DNA of 64,000 nucleotides from Breoghania sp. L-A4 (GCF_003432385.1 NZ_CP031841.1:3511579-3575578), one strand, 5' to 3'. Positions 9,096 through 18,787 are shown, numbered from the stretch's first letter. Notes: generated by a model not told the origin, from the sequence alone. Numbers and translations are program-made.

Positions 9096-10298
9096 TCAGT
9101 TCCAGCCGGTCTTGATGACCGGCTCCTTTGCGCCCTCGAGACCGGTGGAGCCGACGCCGTAATAAACGCCATCCTGCCACTGGCCGATGGTCCAGAACTT
9201 GCGGTTGACGTTCTTGTCAAACGTCATGGTGCCCATGACGGTGTCGAACGACCCGTCGGTCATCGCCTTGATCACCTCGGCCTTGTCGAGGCTGCCTGCC
9301 GCCTCGATGGCCTGCTCCAGAACCTGCAGCGAGGAGTACATCACCGCACTCGCCCAATAGTCGGGCGCCTGGCCGGTGACTTCCGTGTGCTTGGCGATAT
9401 AGGCCTGCATCTCCGGCGTGTCCGGGTTGACGCCACCGGCACCCAGCACGCCCTCTGCCGCCTTGCCGAACTTGCCGGCATATGCCGGGAAGGACGTGGC
9501 GACACCGACGTAGAAGGCCTTGACGTCAAGATCGGAAATCTGCGCCTGCCCGGTCAGAGCGAAGGTGTCCGGCGGATAGGAAAAGGCCACGAAAGCGTCC
9601 GGATTGGCCGCCTTGGCGCCATTGATCACGGGTGCGAGATCCTGGGTGCCGAGCGGATAGGACGTATCATAGACGATCTCGAAGCCGGCCTTCTCGAGCG
9701 CCGGCTTGCCGGCGTTGGCGAGCTCGATGCCGAAGGCGTCGGCCACATTGACGACGGCGACCTTGTTGCCGATGTCGCCCTTGTCGCGCAGCTTGGTCAG
9801 CGTTTCGGCGACGGCTTCGGCGAAGGCCGTCGAGGTGCCGAGCGTCCAGAAGCTGTTTGGCCACTTGGCCGCCAGCTCATCCACCTTGTCGGATATCGCC
9901 GTCACCGCCACCATCGGGTAGCCGTATTTGGCGAAGATCGGCGCGGTCGCGATCACCAGCCCGGTGCCATACGGCGGGATGATGAAGTCGACCTTGTCGA
10001 CGGTCGCCAGGCGCTGGATATTCTTCACCGCCGTGGCGCCGGAGGTCTGATCGTCATATTCGACCAGTTCGACCTTCATCTTCTTGTCGCCGACCTGGAT
10101 GCCGCCCTTCTCGTTCACGTTGTGAACCCAGAGCTGGATGTTGGGCCAATGGCTGACGGTGGAGCCGCCGGCCAGCGGGCCGGTCTTGGCGGCGCTGGCG
10201 CCGATCTTGATGACGTCCTCGGCCGAGGCCGCCCCGGTGCACAGGGCGCCCGCGAGAATGGCCGATGCGGCCAGTTTCAGAGCTGTTCTTCGATGCAT
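9096..10298 (-). CDS. Periplasmic substrate-binding protein (LivK-like, HAAT family)
   Basis: A 400-residue exported binding protein of the type I periplasmic family. The signal peptide MHRRTALKLAASAILAGALC is followed by a cleavage-like ASAED. The mature part starts IKIGASAAKTGPLAGGS, the usual ligand-cleft entry of amide/branched-chain/aromatic acid receptors, and contains DDQTSGATAVKNIQRLA. The first permease gene lies 77 bases downstream. The ligand is unknown; two flanking aldehyde dehydrogenases suggest an aromatic or amino-acid-derived compound rather than leucine. Confidence 0.9.
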   Translation of the reverse strand: MHRRTALKLAASAILAGALCTGAASAEDVIKIGASAAKTGPLAGGSTVSHWPNIQLWVHNVNEKGGIQVGDKKMKVELVEYDDQTSGATAVKNIQRLATVDKVDFIIPPYGTGLVIATAPIFAKYGYPMVAVTAISDKVDELAAKWPNSFWTLGTSTAFAEAVAETLTKLRDKGDIGNKVAVVNVADAFGIELANAGKPALEKAGFEIVYDTSYPLGTQDLAPVINGAKAANPDAFVAFSYPPDTFALTGQAQISDLDVKAFYVGVATSFPAYAGKFGKAAEGVLGAGGVNPDTPEMQAYIAKHTEVTGQAPDYWASAVMYSSLQVLEQAIEAAGSLDKAEVIKAMTDGSFDTVMGTMTFDKNVNRKFWTIGQWQDGVYYGVGSTGLEGAKEPVIKTGWN

Positions 10299-10344
10299 GT
10301 CAGTCCTCCCTCGGTAGTGCTTTATGATTATCGAAGTCGCGAAT

Positions 10345-11796
10345 TCAGATCGGATACTTCAGCTCTCCGGTCTGGATGCTGATCCACCGAAGTTCGGTGA
10401 ATTCGTCGATGCCGGCCTTGCCGCCGAAACGGCCGTAGCCGGATGCCTTGACGCCGCCGAACGGCATTTGCGGTTCGTCGTGAATGGTGGCGGCATTGAT
10501 ATGGCAGATGCCGGATTCAATGCGCTGGGCGACGCCGAGCGCGCGACCGACATCGCGTCCGAAGACCGCGGCCGCCAGACCGTATTCGGTGTCGTTGGCG
10601 ATCGAGATCGCCTCCTCCACGCCATCCACCCGGATGACGGACGCCACGGGGCCGAAGGATTCCTCGTGATAGATGCGCATGGCCGAGGTGACTCCATCGA
10701 GGATGGTCGCATCGACGAAGACATCGTGCTGCCCTCCGCCCGTGACCAGACGCGCGCCCTTGTGCACGGCGTCATCGATCAATCCCTTGACGCGGGTCGC
10801 CGCCTGCTCGGTGATCATCGCGCCGAGCCGGGCCTTGGGATCACGCGGGTCGCCCGCCTTCAGGCTCTCCGCCCGCAGCCGGAAGCGCTCGAGGAACGCG
10901 TCGGCAATCGACTCGTCGACGAGGATGCGCTCGGTCGACATGCAGATCTGCCCCTGATGGAAGAAGGCCCCGAAGGTGGCCGCGTTCACCGCCGCCTCGA
11001 GGTCGGCATCGTCGAGCACGATCATCGGGGCCTTGCCGCCAAGCTCCAGAAGGCATCGCTTGAGGTGGCGGGCGCCGACTTCGGCAACGATGCGGCCGAC
11101 CCGCGTGGATCCGGTGAAATTGACCCGGCGCACGGCCGCATGCGCGATCAGCGCTTCCACGATCCGGGGCGCGTCTTCCGGAGCGCTGCTGACCACATTA
11201 ACGGTGCCCGCCGGAAACCCGGCCTCCTGGAACACTTCGCCGATCAAACCGTGGGTGCGCGGGCACAGCTCGGAGGCCTTCAGAACAACGGTGTTGCCGC
11301 AGGCAAGCGGCATGGCGACAGCACGTGCGCCCAGGATCACAGGGGCATTCCACGGCGCGATACCCAGCACCACTCCGCAAGGCTGACGCGTGGCCATGGA
11401 GAAAGAACCAGCCCGCTCGGACGGGATGACCTCGCCGGTGATCTGCGTGGTCATGGCACCGGCCTCGCGCAGCAGGGATGCGGCGATCCGGCAATTGAAT
11501 TCCGCCCAGATGCGCGTGCCACCTGTCTCCGAAACGATCGCGGCGACAAATTCCTCGGTCTTGTCGAGAAGAACCTGTGCCGCGCGGTTGAGCATCTCGC
11601 GGCGTTCGCCCGGCGCGATGCCAGACCACGCGGGAAATGCGGACGCGGCCACATTGGCTGCATGCACGGCATCCTCGACGCTGGCCGCAGCCGCACGCGT
11701 GGCGACGCCACGGGTGACCGGGTCCATTCGATCGAACGTTGCCGCGCCGCTGGCCGCGACGGACTCGTTGCGTATGAGGAGTGCCGCGTCGAGCAT
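10345..11796 (-). CDS. NAD(P)-dependent aldehyde dehydrogenase, first gene of catabolic/transport unit
   Basis: A second aldehyde dehydrogenase (483 residues) with the motifs APWNAPVILGARA, FTGSTRVGRIVAEVG, the glutamate in LLELGGKAP and the catalytic cysteine in HQGQICMS. The start MLDAALLIRNE at 11796 is fixed by a strong GGGAGGAGAAGAGG just upstream; the open frame extends further but lacks a ribosome site. It resembles salicylaldehyde/vanillin-type dehydrogenases. It opens the minus-strand unit and is divergent from the AraC-type regulator, its likely controller. Confidence 0.88.
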   Translation of the reverse strand: MLDAALLIRNESVAASGAATFDRMDPVTRGVATRAAAASVEDAVHAANVAASAFPAWSGIAPGERREMLNRAAQVLLDKTEEFVAAIVSETGGTRIWAEFNCRIAASLLREAGAMTTQITGEVIPSERAGSFSMATRQPCGVVLGIAPWNAPVILGARAVAMPLACGNTVVLKASELCPRTHGLIGEVFQEAGFPAGTVNVVSSAPEDAPRIVEALIAHAAVRRVNFTGSTRVGRIVAEVGARHLKRCLLELGGKAPMIVLDDADLEAAVNAATFGAFFHQGQICMSTERILVDESIADAFLERFRLRAESLKAGDPRDPKARLGAMITEQAATRVKGLIDDAVHKGARLVTGGGQHDVFVDATILDGVTSAMRIYHEESFGPVASVIRVDGVEEAISIANDTEYGLAAAVFGRDVGRALGVAQRIESGICHINAATIHDEPQMPFGGVKASGYGRFGGKAGIDEFTELRWISIQTGELKYPI

Positions 11797-12033
11797 CCTC
11801 TTCTCCTCCCTGGCGGAACGCGTCCTGATACGGCGGAGCCGGTCAGGTTCTCCCTCGGCGATACGCGGCCTGTCGGAAGCCGATTGCGCGTCGCCGTGCG
11901 TTCTCATGGATGAAATAAAATCTCGGAAGCGGATGCGGCGATATGCAAAAATATGGGTTTATTCTGCATATTTCAGGCGCAATAATGATGCCCAAAGGGC
12001 AGCCTGCCCCGATTTTTCGCAAGAGTACCTGTC

Positions 12034-12960
12034 ATGGAACAGCAATTCAGCCATTCCCAGGGCCCGATTTCCGCATCCTCCCCGCTCGCGATGAAGGCGG
12101 AGCCCATCGCTTGCGGCCTTCAGCCGAGGGTGTGGTCGCTCAATCGCAGCGACGCGATATCGAACCGCCAGATCGTCCTGCTCAGCGACGGCGCCGGGGA
12201 GGCAGAATCCGAAGACCAGACATTCGCACTGACCGCGCCCGTGCTGCTGTGGCTAGGCGGCGGGCAACCGGTCCGGCTGCAGACCGCGGCCGGCGCCACC
12301 GGATTTCTGGCCGAAATCGGCAATGAGATCATTGTCGACGCCATCGGCGACCAGGCCGAGGCGGTGCATCTGCGTTACATGGTCGACCGCAGCATGCTGC
12401 TGTCGCTGAGCGGACAACGGACACTGCGCAGCGACATAACGATGAGCTTCGAGGCCCTGCTGCGCGAACTTCGGCAGCCCCAGAAGGGTTCACCGATGTT
12501 GCTGTCGGCACACCTGCGGATTATCCTGGTGGCAATGATGCGGATTTCCGGCGTCGAGGAAGTGGCGTTGCATAGCCACGGCGCGCGATCGCATCTCTTG
12601 CAGCGGTTCCGCCAACTGGTGGAGATGCACTTCCGCGAGCACTGGAAGATCTCGGGTTACGCGGACACGCTGGGGATTTCCTCCGACCGCCTGCACGCCG
12701 TGTGCACCGGCGAACTCGGCAAGACTCCGAAGGCACTGGTGGCCGAACGGCTGGCGCGCGAGGCCGGGCTGCGGCTGGAACGCTCCGCGATGACCATCGA
12801 GCAGCTCAGCCATTCCCTGGGGTTCCGCGATCCCGCGCATTTCAGTAACTTCTTCAAGCGCACCACCGGCATTCGTCCCGGCGAATACAGGAAACTCATG
12901 ACCGCGCCCGGCGCCCGCCGGCTGTCGAGCTCGCCTGCAAGTTTCGCCGACTGGCCTTGA
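12034..12960 (+). CDS. AraC family transcriptional regulator
   Basis: A 308-residue regulator. The N-terminal half (to about 190) is a cupin-like sensor without close recognisable motifs. The C-terminal AraC DNA-binding domain spans about residues 195-295 with two helix-turn-helix units, ending in the diagnostic LGFRDPAHFSNFFKRTTGI-RPGEYR. It is divergent from the aldehyde dehydrogenase/transporter unit across 237 bases, the usual arrangement for a local activator responding to the imported aromatic compound. The ligand is inferred only from context. Confidence 0.88.
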   Translation: MEQQFSHSQGPISASSPLAMKAEPIACGLQPRVWSLNRSDAISNRQIVLLSDGAGEAESEDQTFALTAPVLLWLGGGQPVRLQTAAGATGFLAEIGNEIIVDAIGDQAEAVHLRYMVDRSMLLSLSGQRTLRSDITMSFEALLRELRQPQKGSPMLLSAHLRIILVAMMRISGVEEVALHSHGARSHLLQRFRQLVEMHFREHWKISGYADTLGISSDRLHAVCTGELGKTPKALVAERLAREAGLRLERSAMTIEQLSHSLGFRDPAHFSNFFKRTTGIRPGEYRKLMTAPGARRLSSSPASFADWP

Positions 12961-13128
12961 CGTTGGCCGGCGAACAATCCGCAGGCGTTCACGATACGTG
13001 CCCGCGAAAGACCGCTGGACATGAGGCGCGGAATACCGGAATAAATGGGAAAAGACTTGCGGGTTTTGCCAAGCCGATCATCCCGCTGCTCCTCCCTGAA
13101 TCAGCGATGGCTTTGAAGGTCGCCAGGC

Positions 13129-14628
13129 ATGGACATTGCGAGAAGCACACCTGATTTCTTGTCCGGCGGCGGCGAAATGGGAGCCCGAATACGCGCCTAC
13201 GACTGGTCCGCCACGCCACTGGGACCGCCGGACAACTGGCCGCAGAGCCTGCGCGTGACCGTCAGGCTGATGCTCAATACCAACCATCCGATGTTCATCT
13301 GGTGGGGTCCGGACCTCATTCAGCTCTACAATGACGCCTACGCCAAAACGATGGGGCCGGAACGCCACCCCAGCGCGCTCGGACAGCGCGGCCGCGATTG
13401 CTGGGATGAGATCTGGGACATCATCGGTCCACAGATCGACTATGTGATGTCCGGCAAGGGTTCGACCTGGGACGAGGACCGGCTGGTGCCGATCACCCGC
13501 CACGGCCAGCGGGAAGATGTCTGGTGGACCTACAGCTATGGGCCGATCGATACGGCAGAGGGCATCGGCGGCGTGCTCGTGATCTGCAACGACGTCACGG
13601 CCCAGCACCTGGCAAACGAGGCGCTGAAGAACCACACAAAGCGGTTGACGCAATATTTCGATCAGGCGCCGGGCTTCATGACGATCCTGCGTGGACCCGA
13701 TCATGTCTTCGAGTTCACCAACGCCGCGTTTCGCGCGCTCATCGGTGAACGCGACTTCATCGGCCGGCCCATGCGCGACATCCTGCCCGAACTCGAGGGC
13801 CAGGGATTGTTCGAGTTGCTTGACGACGCCTTCGAGTCCGGAACAGCGCGCGTCGGCAAGCGCATGCCGCTGTCGCTTCACAACAGCGGAGACGAAGCGA
13901 CACGACAAATCTATATCGACTTCGTCTATCAGCCGATCATCGAGACAAACGGCGTGGTGAGCGGAATTTTCGTCGAAGGCATCGACGTGAGCGAACAGGT
14001 GCGGGCGGAAGCCCACTTGCGGCTGATCAACAACGAATTGAAGCACCGGGTGAAGAACACGCTGGCGATCGTCAGTGCGATCGCGTCGCAGACGCTACGC
14101 GGCGCAGGCGCGGACGCCGCCGTCAAGATTTTCCAGGACCGTCTCGGGGCCTTCGGCAAGGCGCATGACATCCTGACCGCCGCCACCTCGGCAACCGCCC
14201 CGATCATGGAGGTCGTCGACAGTGCCCTCGCTCCGCACCGCACCGGTGACGACCGCTTCCGGGTGTCCGGCCCGCCTCTCACCCTCGGCTCCAAGCAGTC
14301 CCTGTCGCTGGCGCTCGCCATCCACGAGCTCTCGACCAACGCGATCAAATACGGCGCCTTGTCCAACGACCGCGGGACGGTCGACATCGACTGGCACGAG
14401 ACATCCGCGAACGGCGAGCCGGTGTTCACGTTCCACTGGAAAGAACACGACGGTCCGCGCGTGACACCGCCCACCAGAAAGGGTTTTGGGTCGCAGTTGA
14501 TCAGCCGCACGCTGACGGCGGACTTCGGCGCCGACATCGACGTCCGCTATGATCCCGAGGGTCTGGAGGTCACCCTGACCGCGCCGATCGAAAACCTGCA
14601 CCAGATTGACAACAACGGGGACTCGTGA
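13129..14628 (+). CDS. PAS-domain sensor histidine kinase, HWE family
   Basis: A 499-residue soluble two-component kinase with no membrane segment. Two PAS-like sensing regions occupy about residues 25-165 and 175-290. The dimerisation/phospho-acceptor region carries LKHRVKNTLAIVSAIASQTL with the acceptor histidine, and the ATPase domain has the HWE-family LALAIHELSTNAIKYGALS and a HWKE motif. HWE kinases are common in Hyphomicrobiales, often in general stress or light sensing. No response regulator is adjacent. It begins at ATG 13129 after GAAGG. Confidence 0.9.
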   Translation: MDIARSTPDFLSGGGEMGARIRAYDWSATPLGPPDNWPQSLRVTVRLMLNTNHPMFIWWGPDLIQLYNDAYAKTMGPERHPSALGQRGRDCWDEIWDIIGPQIDYVMSGKGSTWDEDRLVPITRHGQREDVWWTYSYGPIDTAEGIGGVLVICNDVTAQHLANEALKNHTKRLTQYFDQAPGFMTILRGPDHVFEFTNAAFRALIGERDFIGRPMRDILPELEGQGLFELLDDAFESGTARVGKRMPLSLHNSGDEATRQIYIDFVYQPIIETNGVVSGIFVEGIDVSEQVRAEAHLRLINNELKHRVKNTLAIVSAIASQTLRGAGADAAVKIFQDRLGAFGKAHDILTAATSATAPIMEVVDSALAPHRTGDDRFRVSGPPLTLGSKQSLSLALAIHELSTNAIKYGALSNDRGTVDIDWHETSANGEPVFTFHWKEHDGPRVTPPTRKGFGSQLISRTLTADFGADIDVRYDPEGLEVTLTAPIENLHQIDNNGDS

Positions 14629-14686
14629 CCGGCATGGCGCGGGTGTGTGCCGACACCGCCGTCGCGTGGCCACCTGGGAAAAAGCC

Positions 14687-15220
14687 GTGACCCTGCCGCC
14701 CTTCAGCACCCGGCGTCTCGTTCTGCGGCCGCGCGCGCTCGCCGACACCGACGCCTGCATGGCAATGGACCGCGACCCGCTGGTCACCCGGTTCGTACTT
14801 GGCCCCTGGAACGACGAAGACGCGCATCGCGCTTTTGTCGTGGAACGCACGCGCGGACCCTATCCCGCGGGTCTGGGCTACTGGAGCGTGTTCCGCGGCA
14901 TAGGGGACGCCGCATTCCTTGGCTGGATCCTTCTCATCCCGGAAGACACCGTCGGACCCGAGGTCGAGATCGGCTGGCGTCTTGAAAGATCCGCCTGGGG
15001 ACAAGGCTTCGCCACGGAGGCGGCGCGCCCGGTCATCGCGCATGCGTTCACACAGTTGGCCTTGACGCGCATCGTAGCGGGCATCAATCCGGCCAATACG
15101 GCATCGATCCGGGTGGCGGAAAAACTCGGACTGCGCGCCGCCGCGATGACACGGCGGGCCGACACGCCCCATCTTCGCTACACGCTGTCGCGCGAGGATT
15201 TCGAAAGGGCGAGCCGGTGA
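14687..15220 (+). CDS. GNAT family N-acetyltransferase (RimJ/RimL-like)
   Basis: About 177 residues of the GNAT fold. It begins with FSTRRLVLRPRALADTDA, typical of RimJ/RimL-like acetyltransferases, has the acetyl-CoA loop region AWGQGFATEAARPVIAHAF and the late motif ANTASIRVAEKLGLR. The GTG at 14687 is chosen because homologues begin just before this LRP segment; the open frame runs upstream into the kinase gene, so the start is uncertain. Convergent with the malate-type dehydrogenase. The acceptor substrate is unknown. Confidence 0.8.
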   Translation: MTLPPFSTRRLVLRPRALADTDACMAMDRDPLVTRFVLGPWNDEDAHRAFVVERTRGPYPAGLGYWSVFRGIGDAAFLGWILLIPEDTVGPEVEIGWRLERSAWGQGFATEAARPVIAHAFTQLALTRIVAGINPANTASIRVAEKLGLRAAAMTRRADTPHLRYTLSREDFERASR

Positions 15221-15227
15221 GGCGCCG

Positions 15228-16279
15228 TCACGCCAGCGCCGCGCCCCGAATTCGGCGGCCGTCGCGCGCAGCAAGGCAAGGTCGCGCTCCGCGTAGGGAA
15301 TACCGCTCTTGCGGCGATCCGCCTCAAGGCGACCCTCGATTTCGCCGGGCACGAGCACTTCATCGAAACCGTCGGCCAACGGCGCGCCGTGAACCGTCTG
15401 CACCAGAACATCCATCCGGGCGCGAAAATCCGCATCGCTCATGAACAGGCCCGGCTTGATCGCCATGAAGAAGTGCCCGACATTCTGCGGCTCGGTTTCC
15501 TTGTACTGGTCACGCACGCCGCCGGCGAAGCCCGCGCCGGAAAACACGCCGCCCATGATGTCCATCAGCATTGCCAGTCCCGAGCCCTTCGGGCCGCCGA
15601 TCGGCAGAACGACGCCTTTCATCGCGGCCGTTGGGTCTGTTGTCGGGCGGCCTGTTGCATCCAGCGCCCAACCTTCGGGAATTTCCAGGCCCTGACGTTC
15701 GGCCCTGCGGATTTTTCCACGCGCCGCAACACAAGGCGACATGTCGAGGACGAAGGGGATTTCCTTGCCCGAGGGCGCGCCGGCGGCGAAGGGGCTGGTG
15801 CCGAACAACGGCTCGCGCCCGCCCCACGGCGGCATGGCACGCGACGCATTGGTGAAAACAAAGGCGATATGGCCCGCCTCGACCGCTTGCAGCACATAGG
15901 TCGCCGCCATGCCGAAATGGTTTGAGTTGCGCGCCGACACCATTCCGATGCCGAACTCGGAGGCCATCGCGATCGCCTCATCCATGGCGCGGCGCCCGAC
16001 GAGAAACCCCAGAGCGTTGTCGCCGTCGAGGCTCGCGGCCACCGGCGTTGGCTTGTCCAGAACCATCGCTGGTGCCGTCTTCACCCGCCCGTCGCGCAAG
16101 CGGCCCAGATAGATCGGCAATCGCGCGATGCCGTGGGTGTCGACCCCGCGAAGATCCGCGAGCACCAGCGCTTCGGCGACGATCTGCGCGTCGGAGGCCG
16201 AAAGTCCGGCGCGGCCCAGAAGATCGCGGGCGAATGACGTCGCCGCTTCCGGCGCGATCGGTATGGTGTTGGCGGCCAC
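15228..16279 (-). CDS. Malate/L-lactate dehydrogenase family oxidoreductase (frameshift near 3' end)
   Basis: An NAD(P)-dependent dehydrogenase of the YlbC/YiaK/ComC family. It has VDTHGIARLPIYL, SARNSNHFGMAATYV and the IGGPKGSGLAMLMDIM segment. The start is a GTG at 16279 preceded by GGGGAGGAAACAGCC; the in-frame ATG at 16306 is within a hairpin and lacks a site. The written frame misses its stop and runs on to 14570 antisense to the acetyltransferase and kinase. Adding one G to the run of four (plus-strand C at 15244-15247) gives EFGGAALA and a stop at 15228, eight bases from the convergent stop, and a normal 350-residue protein. The 2-hydroxy acid substrate is unknown. Confidence 0.85.
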
Positions 16280-16295
16280 GGCTGTTTCCTCCCCA

Positions 16296-16333
16296 AAAAT
16301 ATTCATGCCGGCATCCGCACGGGCGGATGCCGG
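16296..16333 (-). terminator. Hairpin with T-run between two dehydrogenase genes
   Basis: A perfect 11-bp stem (CCGGCATCCGC and complement, 16308-16333) around a 4-base loop sits directly after the stop of the isocitrate/isopropylmalate-family gene. On the minus strand it is followed by an AATATTTTT run. It ends just before the ribosome site of the next gene, so it can attenuate read-through into that gene. Confidence 0.6.
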
Positions 16334-16337
16334 ATTC

Positions 16338-17423
16338 CTACAGAAAACCGATCAGCACCTGCGTGAAGGCCCTGGTTCCCAGCGGTCCGCCTAGATCCGC
16401 GGTGCGCGTCTCGGGCCGACCCACCGCGCGCGCCACCGCCGCCTCGATGCGCTCCGCCGCCTCGGCAAGCGCCGGCGCCTCGCGCCGCTGGCCGAGCCAG
16501 CGCAACAGCATGGCGGCCGAACCGATCAGTGAGCACGGATTCGCCTTGTCCTGCCCGGCAATCCCGGGCGCCGAGCCATGCTGCGCCTGGGCGACCGCAT
16601 GATCCTCACCGGCATTGAGCGAGGCGGCCATGCCGAGACTGCCGGCGATTTCCGTCGCCTGATCAGAAAGAATATCGCCGTACATGTTTGTGGTGACGAT
16701 CACGTCATAACGGCTGGCGTCACGCACCAGGAGCGCCGCCATCGCATCGATCAGCTGTTCCTCGACCTCGACCTCCGGATAGCGCCGCGCCACCGCACGG
16801 GTGCAGTCGAGAAACAGCCCGTCGGAGAGCCGCAACACATTGGCCTTATGCACGACCGTGACCTTGCGCCGCCGCTCCATGGCGAGCTGAAACGCGGCTT
16901 CCGCGATGCGCATGGAGGCCTTTCGGGTGACCTTTCGCACCGCCAAGGCCATGTCCTCGTCGGGCATGAATTCGCCGGGGCCGGCAAACATCGAGCGATC
17001 GACGTAAAAGCCCTCGGTGTTCTCGCGCACCACGACCAGATCCACCGGTTTTCCGCAGCGCGGCGGCAGATTGTCATAGGTCAGCGCCGGGCGGATGTTG
17101 GCGAAGAGATCGAGCCGCTTGCGCAGCAGACCCGACGGATTGACCCCGCCTTCGGCGACGGGCGGATAGTCGTTGTGCGACACCGGCCCGAGGATCACGC
17201 CATCGGCGGCCCGGGCCTGCGCCTCGACAGCATCGGGAAAAGTGGTGCCCGAAGCCTTCAGCGCGGTGAACCCGATGTCGGCCCGTTCAAAGCGCAAGCC
17301 AAGACCCAGAAGACTATCCACTGCGCGCAGCACGTCCAGAGTGGCGGAGGTGATTTCCGGCCCAATTCCGTCACCTTCCAGAACCAGAAGGTCGACGGTC
17401 GCGGGCGATGGGGATCGCGGCAT
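16338..17423 (-). CDS. Isocitrate/isopropylmalate dehydrogenase family protein
   Basis: A 361-residue beta-decarboxylating dehydrogenase: LVLEGDGIGPEITSATLDVL at the N-terminus, the RENTEGFY segment, the catalytic lysine region VVHKANVLRLSDGLF and the metal-site segment NMYGDILSDQATEIAGSLG. The family includes LeuB, isocitrate, homoisocitrate and tartrate dehydrogenases. The pairing with a malate/lactate-type dehydrogenase, away from leuA, suggests a hydroxy-acid catabolic role (tartrate- or isocitrate-like) rather than leucine synthesis. That is inference; LeuB is an alternative. Confidence 0.85.
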   Translation of the reverse strand: MPRSPSPATVDLLVLEGDGIGPEITSATLDVLRAVDSLLGLGLRFERADIGFTALKASGTTFPDAVEAQARAADGVILGPVSHNDYPPVAEGGVNPSGLLRKRLDLFANIRPALTYDNLPPRCGKPVDLVVVRENTEGFYVDRSMFAGPGEFMPDEDMALAVRKVTRKASMRIAEAAFQLAMERRRKVTVVHKANVLRLSDGLFLDCTRAVARRYPEVEVEEQLIDAMAALLVRDASRYDVIVTTNMYGDILSDQATEIAGSLGMAASLNAGEDHAVAQAQHGSAPGIAGQDKANPCSLIGSAAMLLRWLGQRREAPALAEAAERIEAAVARAVGRPETRTADLGGPLGTRAFTQVLIGFL

Positions 17424-17503
17424 CGGGCTGCGCCTTTCATTTTGTATACCGATGTATTCTTTTATGGTTTAGCCGGAAATCGGAGACGCGCCAAGACCGG
17501 ATG

Positions 17504-18787
17504 TCACACCTTCCAGCGCCGAACCGTGAGCGGCTCGCGATGTCCCTTCACGCGCAACGTCTCCGGCGGGCCGAAACCGTCGTCCGCCAAGGCCGCGTCC
17601 ACGACCAATTCCCCTTCACTGGCCGCCGAGCATAGCCGCGCCGACATGTTCACGCTGTCGCCGATCACCGTGAAGTCCTTGCGCGCGGCCGGTCCGATAG
17701 AGCCGAGGATCACCTCGCCGCGATAGACCCCGATGCCCAGCTTTCGCGGGTAGCCGCCCTTCGCCACCACGCGCAGGATCTCACGCGCGGCGGCCACCGC
17801 GTGCGCCGCTCCCTCACCGCCATCAAAGCGCGCCAGCAGCGCATCGCCGATCATCTTGTCCACATCACCGCCGTGTTCCGCCACCGCCGCGACCTGAACA
17901 CTCATGATCTCGTTGAGGAATGCCACGACCTCTTCCGGCGTATGGGTTTCGGCGTAATCGGTGAAGCGGCGGATGTCCGAATACAGCAGCGTGGTGACGA
18001 TCTTTTCCGAGGCGATGGGCCCTTCACCCTTCGCCTTGCGGGCGGCGGAGACGGCGGACCCGGACACGAACGTCTCGAGTTGCCGGCGCAGCTCGATCAG
18101 GGCGCGGTTGCGCGCATCGATATCGCTCTGGGCGGCTCTCACCAAATGACCCAGCGCCAGTGCCAGCACGAGCAGCAGGACGCCGGGCACGACCACGGTG
18201 ATCGCGCCCGCGCGCAGCACGATCCCATTCAGATAGCCGACCGGCTCATAGAGCTCGAACACGGCGCGCAGTGCGCCCAAATCATCGTGCAAGGGAACAT
18301 AGAGCTCGAATTGAGTGCTGCCGTCAGCCGCGATCGCCGAATCGACGAGCGGCTCCCCGTCCTCGATCACTCGGTGAAGCGCGGCCCCCTCCTCGATCGT
18401 GTTGATCTGCGCGGCGTTTGTGGAAAACAGCACCTTGCGATCGAGATCATAGACCTTCAGATCACTAAACTGATGTTCCCGCACCTCGGCACGGAAGGCT
18501 TCCTCCAGGCCGTCGTCCGCACCGGCGACTCGACGACCGCGCATCAGGTTCTCCCATCCCTCAGGCGTCTGCTCCGCAACCGCCCGGGCGATGGTCTCGG
18601 CCCGGCGTTCCGCCAGTTCCAGATAGATATGCTCCGCCACGCTCCAGGCGCTCAGCGCGACGAGAAACAGGAAGACCGCAATGAACACAACAAACGCGGG
18701 AACGAAGCGCCGCCGGAAATGGCGCCGGAGCGGGAACGGCTCGTCAGTCGGCTCATCCGCGGGCCGGTCGCGATCCCGTGCCACCAC
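17504..18787 (-). CDS. Membrane-bound class III adenylate/guanylate cyclase
   Basis: A 427-residue cyclase with two membrane segments (about residues 30-50 and 190-215) enclosing a small extracytoplasmic sensor, then a class III catalytic domain. Metal-binding aspartates are in YSDIRRFTDY and VDKMIGDALLARF, and the transition-state Asn/Arg in TVIGDSVNMSARL. The start is GTG at 18787, 12 bases after the zur stop. It follows zur on the same strand, although a zinc link is unproven. The signal sensed is unknown. Confidence 0.88.
   Translation of the reverse strand: MVARDRDRPADEPTDEPFPLRRHFRRRFVPAFVVFIAVFLFLVALSAWSVAEHIYLELAERRAETIARAVAEQTPEGWENLMRGRRVAGADDGLEEAFRAEVREHQFSDLKVYDLDRKVLFSTNAAQINTIEEGAALHRVIEDGEPLVDSAIAADGSTQFELYVPLHDDLGALRAVFELYEPVGYLNGIVLRAGAITVVVPGVLLLVLALALGHLVRAAQSDIDARNRALIELRRQLETFVSGSAVSAARKAKGEGPIASEKIVTTLLYSDIRRFTDYAETHTPEEVVAFLNEIMSVQVAAVAEHGGDVDKMIGDALLARFDGGEGAAHAVAAAREILRVVAKGGYPRKLGIGVYRGEVILGSIGPAARKDFTVIGDSVNMSARLCSAASEGELVVDAALADDGFGPPETLRVKGHREPLTVRRWKV

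Noticed and set aside
14570-16306. 578-codon frame as a fusion of the malate-type dehydrogenase with a novel C-terminal domain
   Set aside because: The extra part is antisense to an acetyltransferase and a kinase, has no domain features, and is explained by a lost base in a G run.
17430-17470. Possible GntR-like operator (GTATAC/GTATTC) before the isocitrate/isopropylmalate-family gene
   Set aside because: Half-sites are direct rather than inverted and there is no regulator gene nearby.
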